DNA of 64,000 bases from Streptomyces albidoflavus. Lineage in GTDB: Bacteria > Actinomycetota > Actinomycetes > Streptomycetales > Streptomycetaceae. Location: contig NZ_JOII01000008.1 of the NCBI RefSeq assembly GCF_000719955.1, forward strand, positions 1 through 64,000, in the 5' to 3' direction. The translations under genes and the position numbers were made by a program. This document shows, in pieces, positions 35,978 to 45,185 of this stretch (the stretch's first letter is position 1; the number at the start of each line of letters is the position of its first letter). Below the pieces are notes generated by a model that saw only the letters and a program-made list of their open reading frames with translations, had not been told where the DNA came from and did not search any database.

Positions 35978-37128
35978 ACCGCCGCCTCCTTCTGCTCCGC
36001 GCCGTCCTCGTCCGCGCCCGTACGGCGCCGGGCGAGCCGTGCCCGTACGGTTCTGGCCAGGGAGGCGAGGCCGCCCGGCAGGAAGGCGACCACCACCACG
36101 AACAGCAGCCCCTGGAAGTAGGTCCAGGCGGCCGGGAACTCCTCGGAGAGCGCCGTCTTCGCCCAGGCCACGGCGAGCGCGCCGAGCACCGCGCCGAGCA
36201 GGCTGGCCCGGCCGCCGACGGCCGCGCCGATCACCAGCTCGATCGAGGGGACGATGCCGATCAGCGCCGGCGAGATGATGCCGACGGCCGGGACGAACAG
36301 GGCGCCCGCCAGTCCCGCCATGCCCGCCGCGACCACGTAGACGACGAGCTTGACGCGGGCCGGGTCGTAGCCGAGGAAGCGGACACGCTCCTCGGAGTCG
36401 CGGACGGCGACGAGGAGTTCGCCGTACCGGGAGTGGATCAGCTGGCGGGCCAGGGCGATCAGCGCGAGCAGGACCAGGGCGATGACGAAGTAGACCATCC
36501 GCTGGTTGGCCGGGTCGTCGAGCGCGTAGCCGAAGAAGCCCTGGATGTCGGTGAGGCCGTTGGTGCCGCCGGTGGTCGCCTGCTGGCCGACCAGCCAGAT
36601 CGCGAAGGCCGCCGTCAGCGCCTGGCTGAGCAGGGCGAAGTACGCCCCGCGCACCCGGCGCCGGAAGATCAGCGAACCGAGCAGCGCGGCCACGCCCATC
36701 GGCAGCAGCACGGTGGCGGCGAGGGCGAAGACCGGGTTGGCGAAGGGCACCCACCACCAGGGCAGGGTGTCGGTCGTGCCGTAGAGGACCATGAAGTCGG
36801 GGAGGTTGCCGGGACCCGCGTCGGCCAGTTTGAGGTGCATCGCCATGGCGTAGCCGCCGAGGCCGAAGAAGACGCCCTGGCCGAGGGTGAGCAGCCCGCC
36901 GCGCCCCCAGGCGAGGCAGACGCCGACCGCGACGATGGCGGTGCAGAGGTACTTGGCGAGCAGTCCCAGCCGGAAGTCGGTCAGGGCCAGCGGGGCGACG
37001 GCGAAGAGCAGCACGGCGCCGAGGGCGAAGGCGGCGAGGGTGCGGCGGGGCCCGGCGGCGGGCAGCAGGCGCCGGGCGCGGGCGGGCTCGGGCGGCGCGG
37101 CCGGGGGCGGGGGTGCGGTCAGGGTCAT
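35974..37128 (-). CDS. urtC: Urea ABC transporter permease UrtC
   Basis: 384 residues, LivM-type permease with about nine helices. Family landmarks are AWGRGGLLTLGQGVFFGLGGYAM near residue 75, GGTNGLTDIQ and AVRDSEERVRFLGYDP in the ATPase-contact loop. The ATG at 37128 overlaps the urtB stop. A Pro/Ala-rich cytosolic leader of about 25 residues precedes the first helix. Confidence 0.94.
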   Translation of the reverse strand: MTLTAPPPPAAPPEPARARRLLPAAGPRRTLAAFALGAVLLFAVAPLALTDFRLGLLAKYLCTAIVAVGVCLAWGRGGLLTLGQGVFFGLGGYAMAMHLKLADAGPGNLPDFMVLYGTTDTLPWWWVPFANPVFALAATVLLPMGVAALLGSLIFRRRVRGAYFALLSQALTAAFAIWLVGQQATTGGTNGLTDIQGFFGYALDDPANQRMVYFVIALVLLALIALARQLIHSRYGELLVAVRDSEERVRFLGYDPARVKLVVYVVAAGMAGLAGALFVPAVGIISPALIGIVPSIELVIGAAVGGRASLLGAVLGALAVAWAKTALSEEFPAAWTYFQGLLFVVVVAFLPGGLASLARTVRARLARRRTGADEDGAEQKEAAV

Positions 37129-38021
37129 ACGAGGCTCCGGGTACGCAGGGTGTAGAGGCCCTGGGGCCGCCACTGGAGGAAGGCGACGAGCGCGACGAGG
37201 ACGGCGACCTTGGCGACGCTCACCGTGGTGGACCACTCCAGGACGGACTGGAGGACGCCGAGGACGAAGGCGGCGACGACGCAGCCGCGCAGCCGGCCGA
37301 TCCCGCCGGCCACGATGACCAGGAAGGCGTCGATGATGACGTTGGTGCCCATCGCCGGGCCGATCGGGCCGACCAGCGTCAGCGCCACCCCGGCGATCCC
37401 GGCGAGGCCGGAGCCGAGGAAGAAGGTGGTGCGGTCGACGCGGCCGGTGGGGATGCCGGAGACCTCGGCCAGTTCGCGGTGCTGGACGACGGCGCGGACC
37501 CGGCGGCCCAGCGCGGTGCGCCGCAGTACCAGGGCGAGCGTGCCCACCGCCGCCAGGGCCAGTGCCAGGATGAACAACCTGCTGGTGGGCAGGGAGAGTT
37601 CGGCCCCGCCCAGTGGCAGCGTGAGGTGTCCGGTGAGCCAGTCGGGGGCGCGGGTCTGGACGTTGGGCGCGCCGAACAGGTCGCGGGCCAGCTGCTGGAG
37701 CATGAGCGAGACGCCCCAGGTGACCAGGAGGGTGTCGAGCGGCCGCAGGTAGAGCCGCCGGATGAGGAGGTGTTCGAGCGCCACCCCCAGCACCCCGGCC
37801 ACCAGGAAGGCGACGGGCAGCGCCAGCAGCAGGGAGAGCCCGGCGCCCGCCAGGTGCTGCTGGAGGACGTAGGTGGTGTAGGCGCCGGCCATGATGAACT
37901 CGCCGTGCGCCATGTTGATGACGTTCATCTGGCCGAAGGTGAGGGAGAGCCCGAGGGCGATCAGCAGCAGGACGGCGCCGATGCTGATGCCCGTGAAGGT
38001 CTGCCCGAGGATCACCGTCAT
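37125..38021 (-). CDS. urtB: Urea ABC transporter permease UrtB
   Basis: 298 residues, LivH-type permease. The N-terminal region has LGLSLTFGQMNVINMAHGEFIM, a hallmark of the family, and later GRRVRAVVQHRELAEVSGIPTGRVD. It forms the translocation pore with UrtC. It starts 52 bp downstream of urtA. Confidence 0.94.
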   Translation of the reverse strand: MTVILGQTFTGISIGAVLLLIALGLSLTFGQMNVINMAHGEFIMAGAYTTYVLQQHLAGAGLSLLLALPVAFLVAGVLGVALEHLLIRRLYLRPLDTLLVTWGVSLMLQQLARDLFGAPNVQTRAPDWLTGHLTLPLGGAELSLPTSRLFILALALAAVGTLALVLRRTALGRRVRAVVQHRELAEVSGIPTGRVDRTTFFLGSGLAGIAGVALTLVGPIGPAMGTNVIIDAFLVIVAGGIGRLRGCVVAAFVLGVLQSVLEWSTTVSVAKVAVLVALVAFLQWRPQGLYTLRTRSLV

Positions 38022-38073
38022 GGAAGCGGCTCCGGGGTGAGGGTGGGCGGGGACACGCGGGGGAGCGGGCGGG

Positions 38074-39324
38074 TCAGGACAGACCGGAGGCCCAGTCGTA
38101 CCCCTTGAGGAAGGGGTCGGGCTCGATCGGTTCGCCGGAGTTCCACACCTCGTCGATCAGCCCGTCGGCGCCGATCCGGCCGATCCGCGCGGTCTTCGCC
38201 AGGTGCTGGTTCTCCCCGTCGACGGTGACGGTCCCCTCGGGCGCCTCGAAGGCGGTCCCGTCGGCGGCGGCCCTGACCTTCTCCGGGTCGAAGGACTTGG
38301 CCTTCTCGACCATCTCCTTCCACAGGTACACCGAGGTGTACGCGGCCTCCATCGGGTCGCTGGTCGGCTTGGCCTTGCCGTACTTCGCCTTGTACGCCTC
38401 GACGAAGGCGGTGTTCGCCGCGGTCTCGGTGGTCTGGTAGTAGTTCCACGCCGTGAGCTGGTCCTTCAGGTACTGCGGACCGATGGACTTCACCTCCTCC
38501 TCGGCGATCGACACCGAGAGCACCGGCATGGCCTTCGCGGTGAGCCCGGCCGACTTGTACTCCTTGAAGAAGGCCACGTTGCTGTCGCCGTTGAGGGTGT
38601 TGAAGACCGCGTCGGCGCCGGCCGCCTTCACCTTGTTGGCGATGGTGGAGAACTCGGTGGAGCCCAGCGGCGCGTAGTCCTCGCCCTTCACCGTCATGCC
38701 GTTGGCCTTCGCGTACGCCTTGATGACCTTGTTGGCGGTGCGCGGGAAGACGTAGTCGCTGCCGACCAGGTAGAGCGACTTGGTGCCCTTGCTCTTCAGG
38801 TAGTCGAGGGCCGGGACGATCTGCTGGTTGGTGGTGGCGCCGGAGTAGAAGATGTACGGGGACTGCTCCAGGCCCTCGTACTGCACCGGGTAGAAGAGCA
38901 GCGAGCGGTTCTTCTCGAAGACCGGCTTGACCGCCTTGCGGCTGGCCGAGGTCCAGCAGCCGAAGGTGGCGGCGACCCGGTCCTCCCGGATGAGCTTCTG
39001 CGCCTTCTCCGCGAAGGTCGGCCAGTCGGAGGCGCCGTCCTCGCTGACCGGCCGGATCTTCTTGCCGAGGACGCCGCCGGAGGCGTTGATCTCCTCGATG
39101 GCGAGCTTGACCGCGTCGCGTACGGTCACCTCGCTGATCGCCATGGTGCCGGAGAGGGAGTTGAGCAGGCCGACCTTGACGGTGTCGCCGGAGGTGTCGG
39201 CCGCCACCGCCTTGCCGCCGCCGGCCGCGTCGCCGGTCTTGGCGCCGCAGCCGGTCGCGGTCAGCGCGCCGCAGAGCAGCAGGGCGCCGAGCACGGTACG
39301 TCGAGAGCGGGAAGTCGCACGCAA
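38074..39324 (-). CDS. urtA: Urea ABC transporter substrate-binding lipoprotein UrtA
   Basis: 416 residues with an N-terminal signal and lipobox LTATGC (Cys near 26). The mature protein matches Urt[51 protein letters not shown] and the SVSIAEEEV stretch. The TTG at 39324 is backed by GGAGG six bases upstream. First gene of the operon. It captures urea, or possibly a related small amide, outside the membrane. Confidence 0.94.
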   Translation of the reverse strand: MRATSRSRRTVLGALLLCGALTATGCGAKTGDAAGGGKAVAADTSGDTVKVGLLNSLSGTMAISEVTVRDAVKLAIEEINASGGVLGKKIRPVSEDGASDWPTFAEKAQKLIREDRVAATFGCWTSASRKAVKPVFEKNRSLLFYPVQYEGLEQSPYIFYSGATTNQQIVPALDYLKSKGTKSLYLVGSDYVFPRTANKVIKAYAKANGMTVKGEDYAPLGSTEFSTIANKVKAAGADAVFNTLNGDSNVAFFKEYKSAGLTAKAMPVLSVSIAEEEVKSIGPQYLKDQLTAWNYYQTTETAANTAFVEAYKAKYGKAKPTSDPMEAAYTSVYLWKEMVEKAKSFDPEKVRAAADGTAFEAPEGTVTVDGENQHLAKTARIGRIGADGLIDEVWNSGEPIEPDPFLKGYDWASGLS

Positions 39325-39509
39325 GAAGAGCCTCCAGGCGTCAAGGGCACGCGGAAACAGCGGAGTTCGAAGGACCAGCTCCGAGGGCCGCGCGGGGGCT
39401 CACAGCGTCCGAGCGGGGTGTTTCTCCCGCGTTTCCCGGCACTTGCGCCCAGGTTGCTTTCGCATCGTGGACACGGCGCCGGGCGCCCCCGGTGACCGGG
39501 GCCCACTTC

Positions 39510-39546
39510 GTTACGCCCGTGACACCCGGGTTGACCGGGGCGTAAC
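39510..39546. promoter_or_regulatory. Dyad with GlnR-like half-sites between urtA and the oxygenase gene
   Basis: GTTACGCCC (39510-39518) and GGGCGTAAC (39538-39546) are perfect inverted arms around a centre containing CCCGGG. Reading rightward gives GTTAC-n6-GACAC, one base from the GTnAC-n6-GAAAC pattern described for GlnR boxes. It lies 186 bp before urtA and 214 bp before the oxygenase, in the 436-bp divergent gap, so it could regulate both arms. The rest of the gap shows nothing else clear. Confidence 0.45.
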
Positions 39547-39760
39547 ACCGGGGCGCCAGACTCCTCGGCATCGCGCGGCACCCGGCGGGCCGAGAAGGCC
39601 CCGGGAGCCGCCAGTTCACGTCGCGTCCGGCAGCAAGGCCGGCGCGAGCGTGCCCGTCCCGCCGTGCGCGGGCGGTGGAAGCGCCGGGGGCGGTGACCGC
39701 GCTTCGTTCCCCCGAGCGCGCCGGTACGCCCGGCGTGCGTCCACCCCAGGGAGAACCACG

Positions 39761-40774
39761 TTGACCACGCACCAGACCGACCGGGCCGCCGCTTCCGGGG
39801 CCCGCGCGGAACTCGACCGCGAGCGGCGGATGGGCACGGCCGGGGAGGCGACCGCCGACCGGCAGATTCAGGTCGTCGACCTCGCCGACTTCGAGACCCG
39901 CCGGGCGGAGATCACCGAGCAGCTCTGGCAGGCCGCCACCGGCACCGGCTTCTTCCAGCTCTCCGGGCACGGCCTGACCCCCGCCGAGACCGACGCGGCC
40001 TTCGCCGCCGCCGAGGCGTACTTCGCGCTCCCCGCCGAGGCCAAGGCCGGGCACGCGCTGAAGAAGGGGCTCAACGCGGGCTGGGAGTACCGCAGCCAGG
40101 TCCGCCCCTCGACCGGCACCCCGGACGAGAAGGAGTCGTACCAGCTCACCCGCCCGCACATGGACGGGCTGTGGCCCGCCGAGGAGCAGGTCCCCGGCTT
40201 CCGCGCCACGCTGCTCGGCTTCGAGGCACGCTGCCACACCGTCGCCCACCGCGTGCTCTCCTGCCTCGCCGAACGCCTCGGCTTCGAGCGGGACTTCTTC
40301 GCCCGCCTGCACGACCCGGCGAGCCCCCTGCACCAGAGCACCCTGCGCCTGCTCCACTACTACGCCGTGCCCGAGGAGGCGCGCGGCCGGGCGGAGGCAG
40401 GGTGGCGGGCGGGCGCCCACACCGACTTCGACTGCCTCACCCTGCTCTTCCAGCGCGACGGGCAGGACGGCCTCCAGGTCTGCCCCGGCCAGGAGGCCGA
40501 GGGCCGCGCGTGGACGCCGGTGCGGGCCAGTTCCGCCCTGATCACCTGCAACGTCGGGGACATGCTCACCCGCTGGAGCGGCGACCGGCTGCCCTCCAAC
40601 TTCCACCGGGTCGCGGCGCCGGGACCCGGCGACGACCAGGGACCGCGCTACTCGATCGCGTACTTCGCCCAGGCCGACCGGGACGCCGTCATCGCCTCCC
40701 CGGACGGCCGCCACGCGCCGATCACCGCCGAGGAGTACCTCCGGCAGCGCATCGCCGCCAACTTCGCGGGCTGA
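39761..40774 (+). CDS. Isopenicillin N synthase-like 2-oxoglutarate/Fe(II) oxygenase
   Basis: 337 residues. The N-terminal DIOX_N part contains TGTGFFQLSGHGL. Iron ligands are His and Asp of AHTDFD (near 219-221) and the distal His of NFHRV (near 281). The Arg of PRYSIAYF near 294 should bind the co-substrate. The TTG at 39761 has CAGGGAGA eight bases upstream; an ATG 23 codons later (39831) is the alternative. It leads a rightward operon with a purine-type deaminase and a nucleobase permease, so a heterocycle such as an oxidised purine is a plausible substrate. This is not beta-lactam synthesis, as no related genes are present. Confidence 0.82.
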   Translation: MTTHQTDRAAASGARAELDRERRMGTAGEATADRQIQVVDLADFETRRAEITEQLWQAATGTGFFQLSGHGLTPAETDAAFAAAEAYFALPAEAKAGHALKKGLNAGWEYRSQVRPSTGTPDEKESYQLTRPHMDGLWPAEEQVPGFRATLLGFEARCHTVAHRVLSCLAERLGFERDFFARLHDPASPLHQSTLRLLHYYAVPEEARGRAEAGWRAGAHTDFDCLTLLFQRDGQDGLQVCPGQEAEGRAWTPVRASSALITCNVGDMLTRWSGDRLPSNFHRVAAPGPGDDQGPRYSIAYFAQADRDAVIASPDGRHAPITAEEYLRQRIAANFAG

Positions 40775-40868
40775 CCCGGCCGTTCCCCCGGCCGCACGCG
40801 GCAGCCCCGCGTGCGGCCGGGCCCGCCCACGCCCGAAAGCCCACGCACGAAAGCGGGGTCACCCCTCC

Positions 40869-42284
40869 ATGCGCGAACCACAGCCGTGCGCGCTGCTGCT
40901 GTCCGGGGCCCAGGTGGTCACCGTCGACGCGGCGCGCACCGTATACACCGACGGCGCCGTCGCCGTCGCGGACGGCCGGATCGCCGACGTCGGCCCCACC
41001 CGCGAGCTCGCGGCCCGCTGGCGGCCCGGCCGTACCGTCGACTGCCGGGGCCGGGCCGTCGTCCCCGGCTTCACCGACGCCCACACCCACCTCTTCCAGT
41101 CGCTCGCCCGGGGTATCGGCGACGGCCTCGCCATCCGCCGCTGGCTCAACGAGTTCATGTGGCCCTACGCCCTCCACCTCGACGCCGAGGACGCCCGGAC
41201 CGCCGCCCTGCTCGGCGCCGTCGAGGCCGCCCGGGCCGGCATCACCACCGTCGTCGACCACCACTACGCGCCGAGCGACCCCGCCACCGTGCTCGCCGTG
41301 GCCGAGGCGATCGAGCAGGTCGGGCTGGGCGGCGCCGTCGCCCGGGGCATGCTCGGCGACCGCACCCGGATCGCCGAGGAACGCGGCCTGCCCGCCGCCT
41401 TCCACCGCTGGTCCAGCGCCCGCGAACTGGAGCTGACCCGCCAGTGCATGGCCGAACGCGGCCCCGGCTCCCGGGTCCGCGTCTGGCCCGGCCCCCTCAA
41501 CCTCTCCTACGGCGACCCGGAACTCACCCGGGGCGCGGTCGAACTGGCCCGCGCCCACGACGTGCGCTGGCACACCCACCTCAGCGAGGGCGCCCGGGAC
41601 CCGGCGGACTTCCTCGCCGCGTACGGCACCCGGCCGGTGTCCTGGCTGGCCCGGGAAGGACTGCTGGACGCCCGCGCCACCCTCGCCCACGCGGTGTGGC
41701 TCGACGAGGAGGAGCGTGCGGCACTGGGCGCGCACGGTGCCCACGTCGCCCACAACCCCTGCTCCAACGCCTACCTGGCCTCCGGGACGATGGACTGGCG
41801 GGGGCTGCGCGCGGCCGGCGCGGTGGTGGCGCTCGGGACGGACGGGCCGAGCGCGGGCGGGCGGCAGGACCTCTTCGAGGTGATGAAGCAGACCCTCTTC
41901 GCCCAGCGCCAGGCCACCCTCGACCCGGCCGCCGCCCGCTGCGAGGAGGTGTTCGAGGCCGCCACCGTGGACGGCGCCCGGTACGCGGGCCGGGCGGGCG
42001 GCCGGGCGGGCGGCTCCCTCACCGTGGGCGCCCCGGCCGACCTCGCCGTCGTCGACCTCACCGGAGCCGCCCGTCAGCCGGTGCACCGGACCCTCTCGGC
42101 GCTGGTGTACACGGCCCGCGCCTGTGACGTGGTGCTGACGCTGGCCGGCGGCCGGGTCGTCTTCGAGGACGGGCACTGCCCCGGCATCGACGAGGAGGAA
42201 CTGTGCGCCCGCGCCCGCGAACGCGCCCACCGGCTGGTGAAACGCGCCGGATTCGTCCCCCTGACCACACCGTGGCAGCGCTGA
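40869..42284 (+). CDS. Amidohydrolase, 8-oxoguanine / hydroxy-heterocycle deaminase type
   Basis: 471 residues, amidohydrolase fold. Metal ligands appear in DAHTHLFQS (near 71), the His of WHTHLSEG (near 239), LAHAVW (near 276) and the Asp of GTDGPSAGG (near 327). The pattern NEFMWPYALHLDAEDA and VDHHY fits the SsnA/TrzN/8-oxoguanine deaminase group rather than adenosine deaminase. It probably releases ammonia from a purine ring, for example 8-oxoguanine to urate. It lies 94 bp after the oxygenase and 17 bp before the permease. Confidence 0.82.
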   Translation: MREPQPCALLLSGAQVVTVDAARTVYTDGAVAVADGRIADVGPTRELAARWRPGRTVDCRGRAVVPGFTDAHTHLFQSLARGIGDGLAIRRWLNEFMWPYALHLDAEDARTAALLGAVEAARAGITTVVDHHYAPSDPATVLAVAEAIEQVGLGGAVARGMLGDRTRIAEERGLPAAFHRWSSARELELTRQCMAERGPGSRVRVWPGPLNLSYGDPELTRGAVELARAHDVRWHTHLSEGARDPADFLAAYGTRPVSWLAREGLLDARATLAHAVWLDEEERAALGAHGAHVAHNPCSNAYLASGTMDWRGLRAAGAVVALGTDGPSAGGRQDLFEVMKQTLFAQRQATLDPAAARCEEVFEAATVDGARYAGRAGGRAGGSLTVGAPADLAVVDLTGAARQPVHRTLSALVYTARACDVVLTLAGGRVVFEDGHCPGIDEEELCARARERAHRLVKRAGFVPLTTPWQR

Positions 42285-42301
42285 GCACGGAGGGAACCCC
42301 C

Positions 42302-43732
42302 ATGACACAGGCTCAGGAACACCCCACCGACCACCCGGCCGCCCCGGACGCGGGCCCCGCCCCGCTGCCGCCGGCCCCTGACCCGGTCGAGGAGGTGCCC
42401 GCCTGGTGGCGGATCGCCGTCCTCGGCCTCCAGCACGTCCTCGCCTTCTACGCGGGCGCCGTGGTCATGCCGCTGCTGGTCGCCGAAGGGCTGGGGCTCG
42501 GGCCCGCCGACACCGCCGCCCTGGTCAACACGGCCCTGGTGGCCTGCGGCATCGCCACCCTGCTCCAGACGGTGGGCCTGTCGGGCATCGGCGTACGGCT
42601 GCCGGTGGTGCAGGGCATGTCGACGGCGGCCGTGCCCTCGCTGGTCTCCGTCGGGGCGGCGGCGGGCGGGGCCGAGGCCGGGCTGCCCACGGTCTTCGGC
42701 GCGGTGATCGCGGCCGGGGCCGTGCTCTTCCTCGTCGCGCCCCTCTTCAGCCGCCTGGTGCGCTTCTTCCCGCCGCTGGTCACCGGCACCATCGTCACCG
42801 TCGTCGGGGTGACGCTGATGGGGGTGGCCGCCCGGCAGGTGGGCGGCGGGGACCCGGGCGCCGCCGGGTTCGGCACCCCGGTGCACCTGGGGCTGGCCGC
42901 CGTCACCCTCGGCGTCATCCTGCTGCTCCACCGGTTCGCCCGGGGGTTCCTCGCCTCGGTCGCGGTGCTGCTCGGGCTGGTCGCGGGCACCCTGGTGGCG
43001 GCCTTCGCGGGCCGGGCCGACTTCTCCCGGATCGGGGACGCCGGCTGGCTCGGACTCCAGGCACCGCTGCATCACGGCGCGCCCCGGTTCGACGTGATGG
43101 CGGTGCTGGCGATCGTCCTGGTGATGGTGATCATCGCGGTGGAGTCGATCGGCCAGTTCTTCGCGGTCGGCGAGATCGCGGGGCGCCCGGTGGGGGAGCG
43201 GGACATCACCCGCGCCCTGCGGGCGGACGGCGCCGCGACCGTCCTCGCCGGGCTCCTCAACTCCTTCCCGACCACGGTCTATTCGCAGAACGTCGGCCTG
43301 CTCCGGCTGACCGGGGTGGTCTCCCGCTGGATCGTCGCGGCGAGCGGGGTCATCATGCTCGTCCTCGGACTCGTCCCGAAGGTCGGCGCGGTGGTCGCGG
43401 CCCTTCCGCCGGCCGTCCTCGGCGGTGCCACCCTGCTGCTCTTCTCGACCATCACCGTGGTCGGCGTGCAGATTCTCCTCAAGGCCGATCTCGGGGACGC
43501 CCGGAACACCGTTCTGGTCGCCGCCAGTCTCGGTGTCGGATTTCTTCCGACGGCCTATCCGGAATTCGCCGAACACCTTCCGTCCCGCCAGCTCCAGGCG
43601 CTCTTCGAGAGCGGCATCATGCTCGGCACCCTCACCGCCGTCGCCCTCAACCTCTTCTTCCACCACCTGCCGTCCCCGGTGTCCGCCCGGCGAACGTCGC
43701 GGGGACAGCGCCTGAACTGTCAGGAGAAATGA
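42302..43732 (+). CDS. NCS2-family nucleobase/xanthine-type permease
   Basis: 476 residues and about 12-14 transmembrane segments. Family motifs are GLQHVLAFYAGAVVMPLLVA at the first helix, LPVVQGMSTAAVPSLVSV, and the signature VESIGQFFAVGEIAGRP before NSFPTTVYSQNVGLLRLTGV. GGAGGG precedes the ATG. The QNVGLLxxTGV stretch is typical of xanthine/urate permeases rather than uracil permeases. It supplies substrate for the deaminase encoded just upstream. Confidence 0.92.
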   Translation: MTQAQEHPTDHPAAPDAGPAPLPPAPDPVEEVPAWWRIAVLGLQHVLAFYAGAVVMPLLVAEGLGLGPADTAALVNTALVACGIATLLQTVGLSGIGVRLPVVQGMSTAAVPSLVSVGAAAGGAEAGLPTVFGAVIAAGAVLFLVAPLFSRLVRFFPPLVTGTIVTVVGVTLMGVAARQVGGGDPGAAGFGTPVHLGLAAVTLGVILLLHRFARGFLASVAVLLGLVAGTLVAAFAGRADFSRIGDAGWLGLQAPLHHGAPRFDVMAVLAIVLVMVIIAVESIGQFFAVGEIAGRPVGERDITRALRADGAATVLAGLLNSFPTTVYSQNVGLLRLTGVVSRWIVAASGVIMLVLGLVPKVGAVVAALPPAVLGGATLLLFSTITVVGVQILLKADLGDARNTVLVAASLGVGFLPTAYPEFAEHLPSRQLQALFESGIMLGTLTAVALNLFFHHLPSPVSARRTSRGQRLNCQEK

Positions 43733-43834
43733 GCGTCGGACGGGTTCGCGCGGATTAGCCTGACCGGCGTCAACGGGGCTGCGTATGAGTGGATCATCGA
43801 GCCGGGCCGCACCGAGGGGAATCACGAGGGACGT

Positions 43835-45097
43835 ATGAGAACAGCTCTGCTGGTGGCCGCTTTCGATTCCCAGCTGAAATGGTGCGCCCGTATCCACCGG
43901 GAACTGCGATCCCGCCAATTCGCCTGCCGGGTGGTCGTCCCCGACATTCGCGCCGCGCTCTCCGAGCAGCAGATCGCCGACGCCGGTGTCGCCTCGGTGG
44001 AGACGATGAGCTGGGAGGAGATGACCGCCGAGGCGCTGGAGGCCGACGTCGTCGTCTCCGGCCTCTCGGGCCCGCTGACCAAGCGGCTGAGCGTGGAGCT
44101 GTCCGCGCTCGTCCCGCGGCTCGACGGGCCGGGCCCGGTGCTGGTCTCCGGCTGGGTCGGCATCATCATCGAGAAGATCACCGCCGGGTACCTGGACCGG
44201 TGCGGCACCGACGTGGTCGCGGTGAACTCCGCCCACGACGTGGCCCACTTCCGCGAGGCCGGGCGGTGGCTGGGCCTGCCGGACGGCAATCTGCTCCTCT
44301 CCGGGCTGCCGATCATCTCCGCGACACCCGAGCCGCAGAAACAGGGCCCGATCCGCCGCGTCCTCTTCGCCGACCAGCCCACGGTCCCCGGCAGCCAGGC
44401 CGAACGCGGCTACGTCTACCAGCAGTTGATCGCGTACGCCCGCGCCCACCCGGAGCGGACCGTGCTGCTGAAGCCGCGTCACCGGCCGGGTGAGGACACC
44501 TTCCACCGGATGAAGCACCACCCGGAGGACCTGCTGCGCGGCGTGGAGCTGCCCCCCAACTTCTCGGTCGACTACACCCCGGTCGACGTGGCGCTGGCCG
44601 AGGTCGACCTGCTCGTCACCATGTCCTCGACGGCCTGCCTGGAGGCCATCGACCGGGGCAGCCGGGTCGCCCTCGTCCTCGACCTCGGCGTCCACGAGCG
44701 GTACGGCAACCAGGTCTTCCTCGACAGCGGCCTGCTGCGGACCTTCCGGCAGATCACCGAGGACCGGATCGGCACCCCGGCCCCGGCCTGGCGGGACGGC
44801 TACTTCCACGGCGCCGGCCGCACCGGCACCGAACGCATCGCCGACCGGGTGGAGGAACTCCTCGCCTCGGGGGAGCGCCCCTCGCGTGCGGTCTGGGAGA
44901 CGGACTACTTCCGCAGCGCCGCCGAGTCCCACCTCGCCACCGCCGCCCGCCTCGTCCCGCGCCAGTCCCCGCTGGCCCGCCGCAAGCTCAAGCACGGGCC
45001 GCTCAAGGGGACGCTCAGCCACGTGGCCTACAACGGGCTGCCGCCCGTGGTGCGGCGCCCGCTGAAGCGGTGGGCCAAGGACCACCAGCTCTTCTGA
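43835..45097 (+). CDS. DUF6716-like putative glycosyltransferase
   Basis: 420 residues, soluble, GT-B-like. Near the N-terminus it has LVAAFDSQLKWCARI, and in the centre FADQPTVPGSQAERGYVYQQL, LLKPRHRPGEDTFH and LLVTMSSTACLEAIDRGSRVALVLD. These resemble the polysialyl/CDP-glycerol transferase-like group annotated as DUF6716 in actinomycetes. A basic C-tail (RRKLKHGPLKG, RRPLKRW) may touch the membrane. It stands alone, starting 102 bp after the permease and ending at a strong terminator. Substrate unknown. Confidence 0.6.
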   Translation: MRTALLVAAFDSQLKWCARIHRELRSRQFACRVVVPDIRAALSEQQIADAGVASVETMSWEEMTAEALEADVVVSGLSGPLTKRLSVELSALVPRLDGPGPVLVSGWVGIIIEKITAGYLDRCGTDVVAVNSAHDVAHFREAGRWLGLPDGNLLLSGLPIISATPEPQKQGPIRRVLFADQPTVPGSQAERGYVYQQLIAYARAHPERTVLLKPRHRPGEDTFHRMKHHPEDLLRGVELPPNFSVDYTPVDVALAEVDLLVTMSSTACLEAIDRGSRVALVLDLGVHERYGNQVFLDSGLLRTFRQITEDRIGTPAPAWRDGYFHGAGRTGTERIADRVEELLASGERPSRAVWETDYFRSAAESHLATAARLVPRQSPLARRKLKHGPLKGTLSHVAYNGLPPVVRRPLKRWAKDHQLF

Positions 45098-45104
45098 GCG
45101 ACGC

Positions 45105-45165
45105 CGAACGGGCGCCGCCCCCTCTTCCCGCCGTGCGGCGGGGGAGAGGGGGCGGCGCCCGTTCG
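45105..45165. terminator. Bidirectional terminator between convergent genes
   Basis: A 21-bp perfect outer stem (45105-45125 with 45145-45165) encloses a second stem CCCGCCG-TG-CGGCGGG. It fills the gap between the DUF6716-like gene and the GAPDH gene. Confidence 0.92.
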
Positions 45166-45185
45166 GCGAGGGCCGGTCGGACCGC

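Noticed and set aside
39761..40774. Beta-lactam biosynthesis gene (true isopenicillin N synthase)
   Set aside because: Only the iron-oxygenase fold is shared; no ACV synthetase or other beta-lactam genes are nearby and the partners are purine-type.
42074..45085. Minus-strand open frame of about 1000 codons across three + strand genes
   Set aside because: It crosses gene boundaries and contains no domain; the + strand permease, amidohydrolase and DUF6716-like proteins are all well supported.
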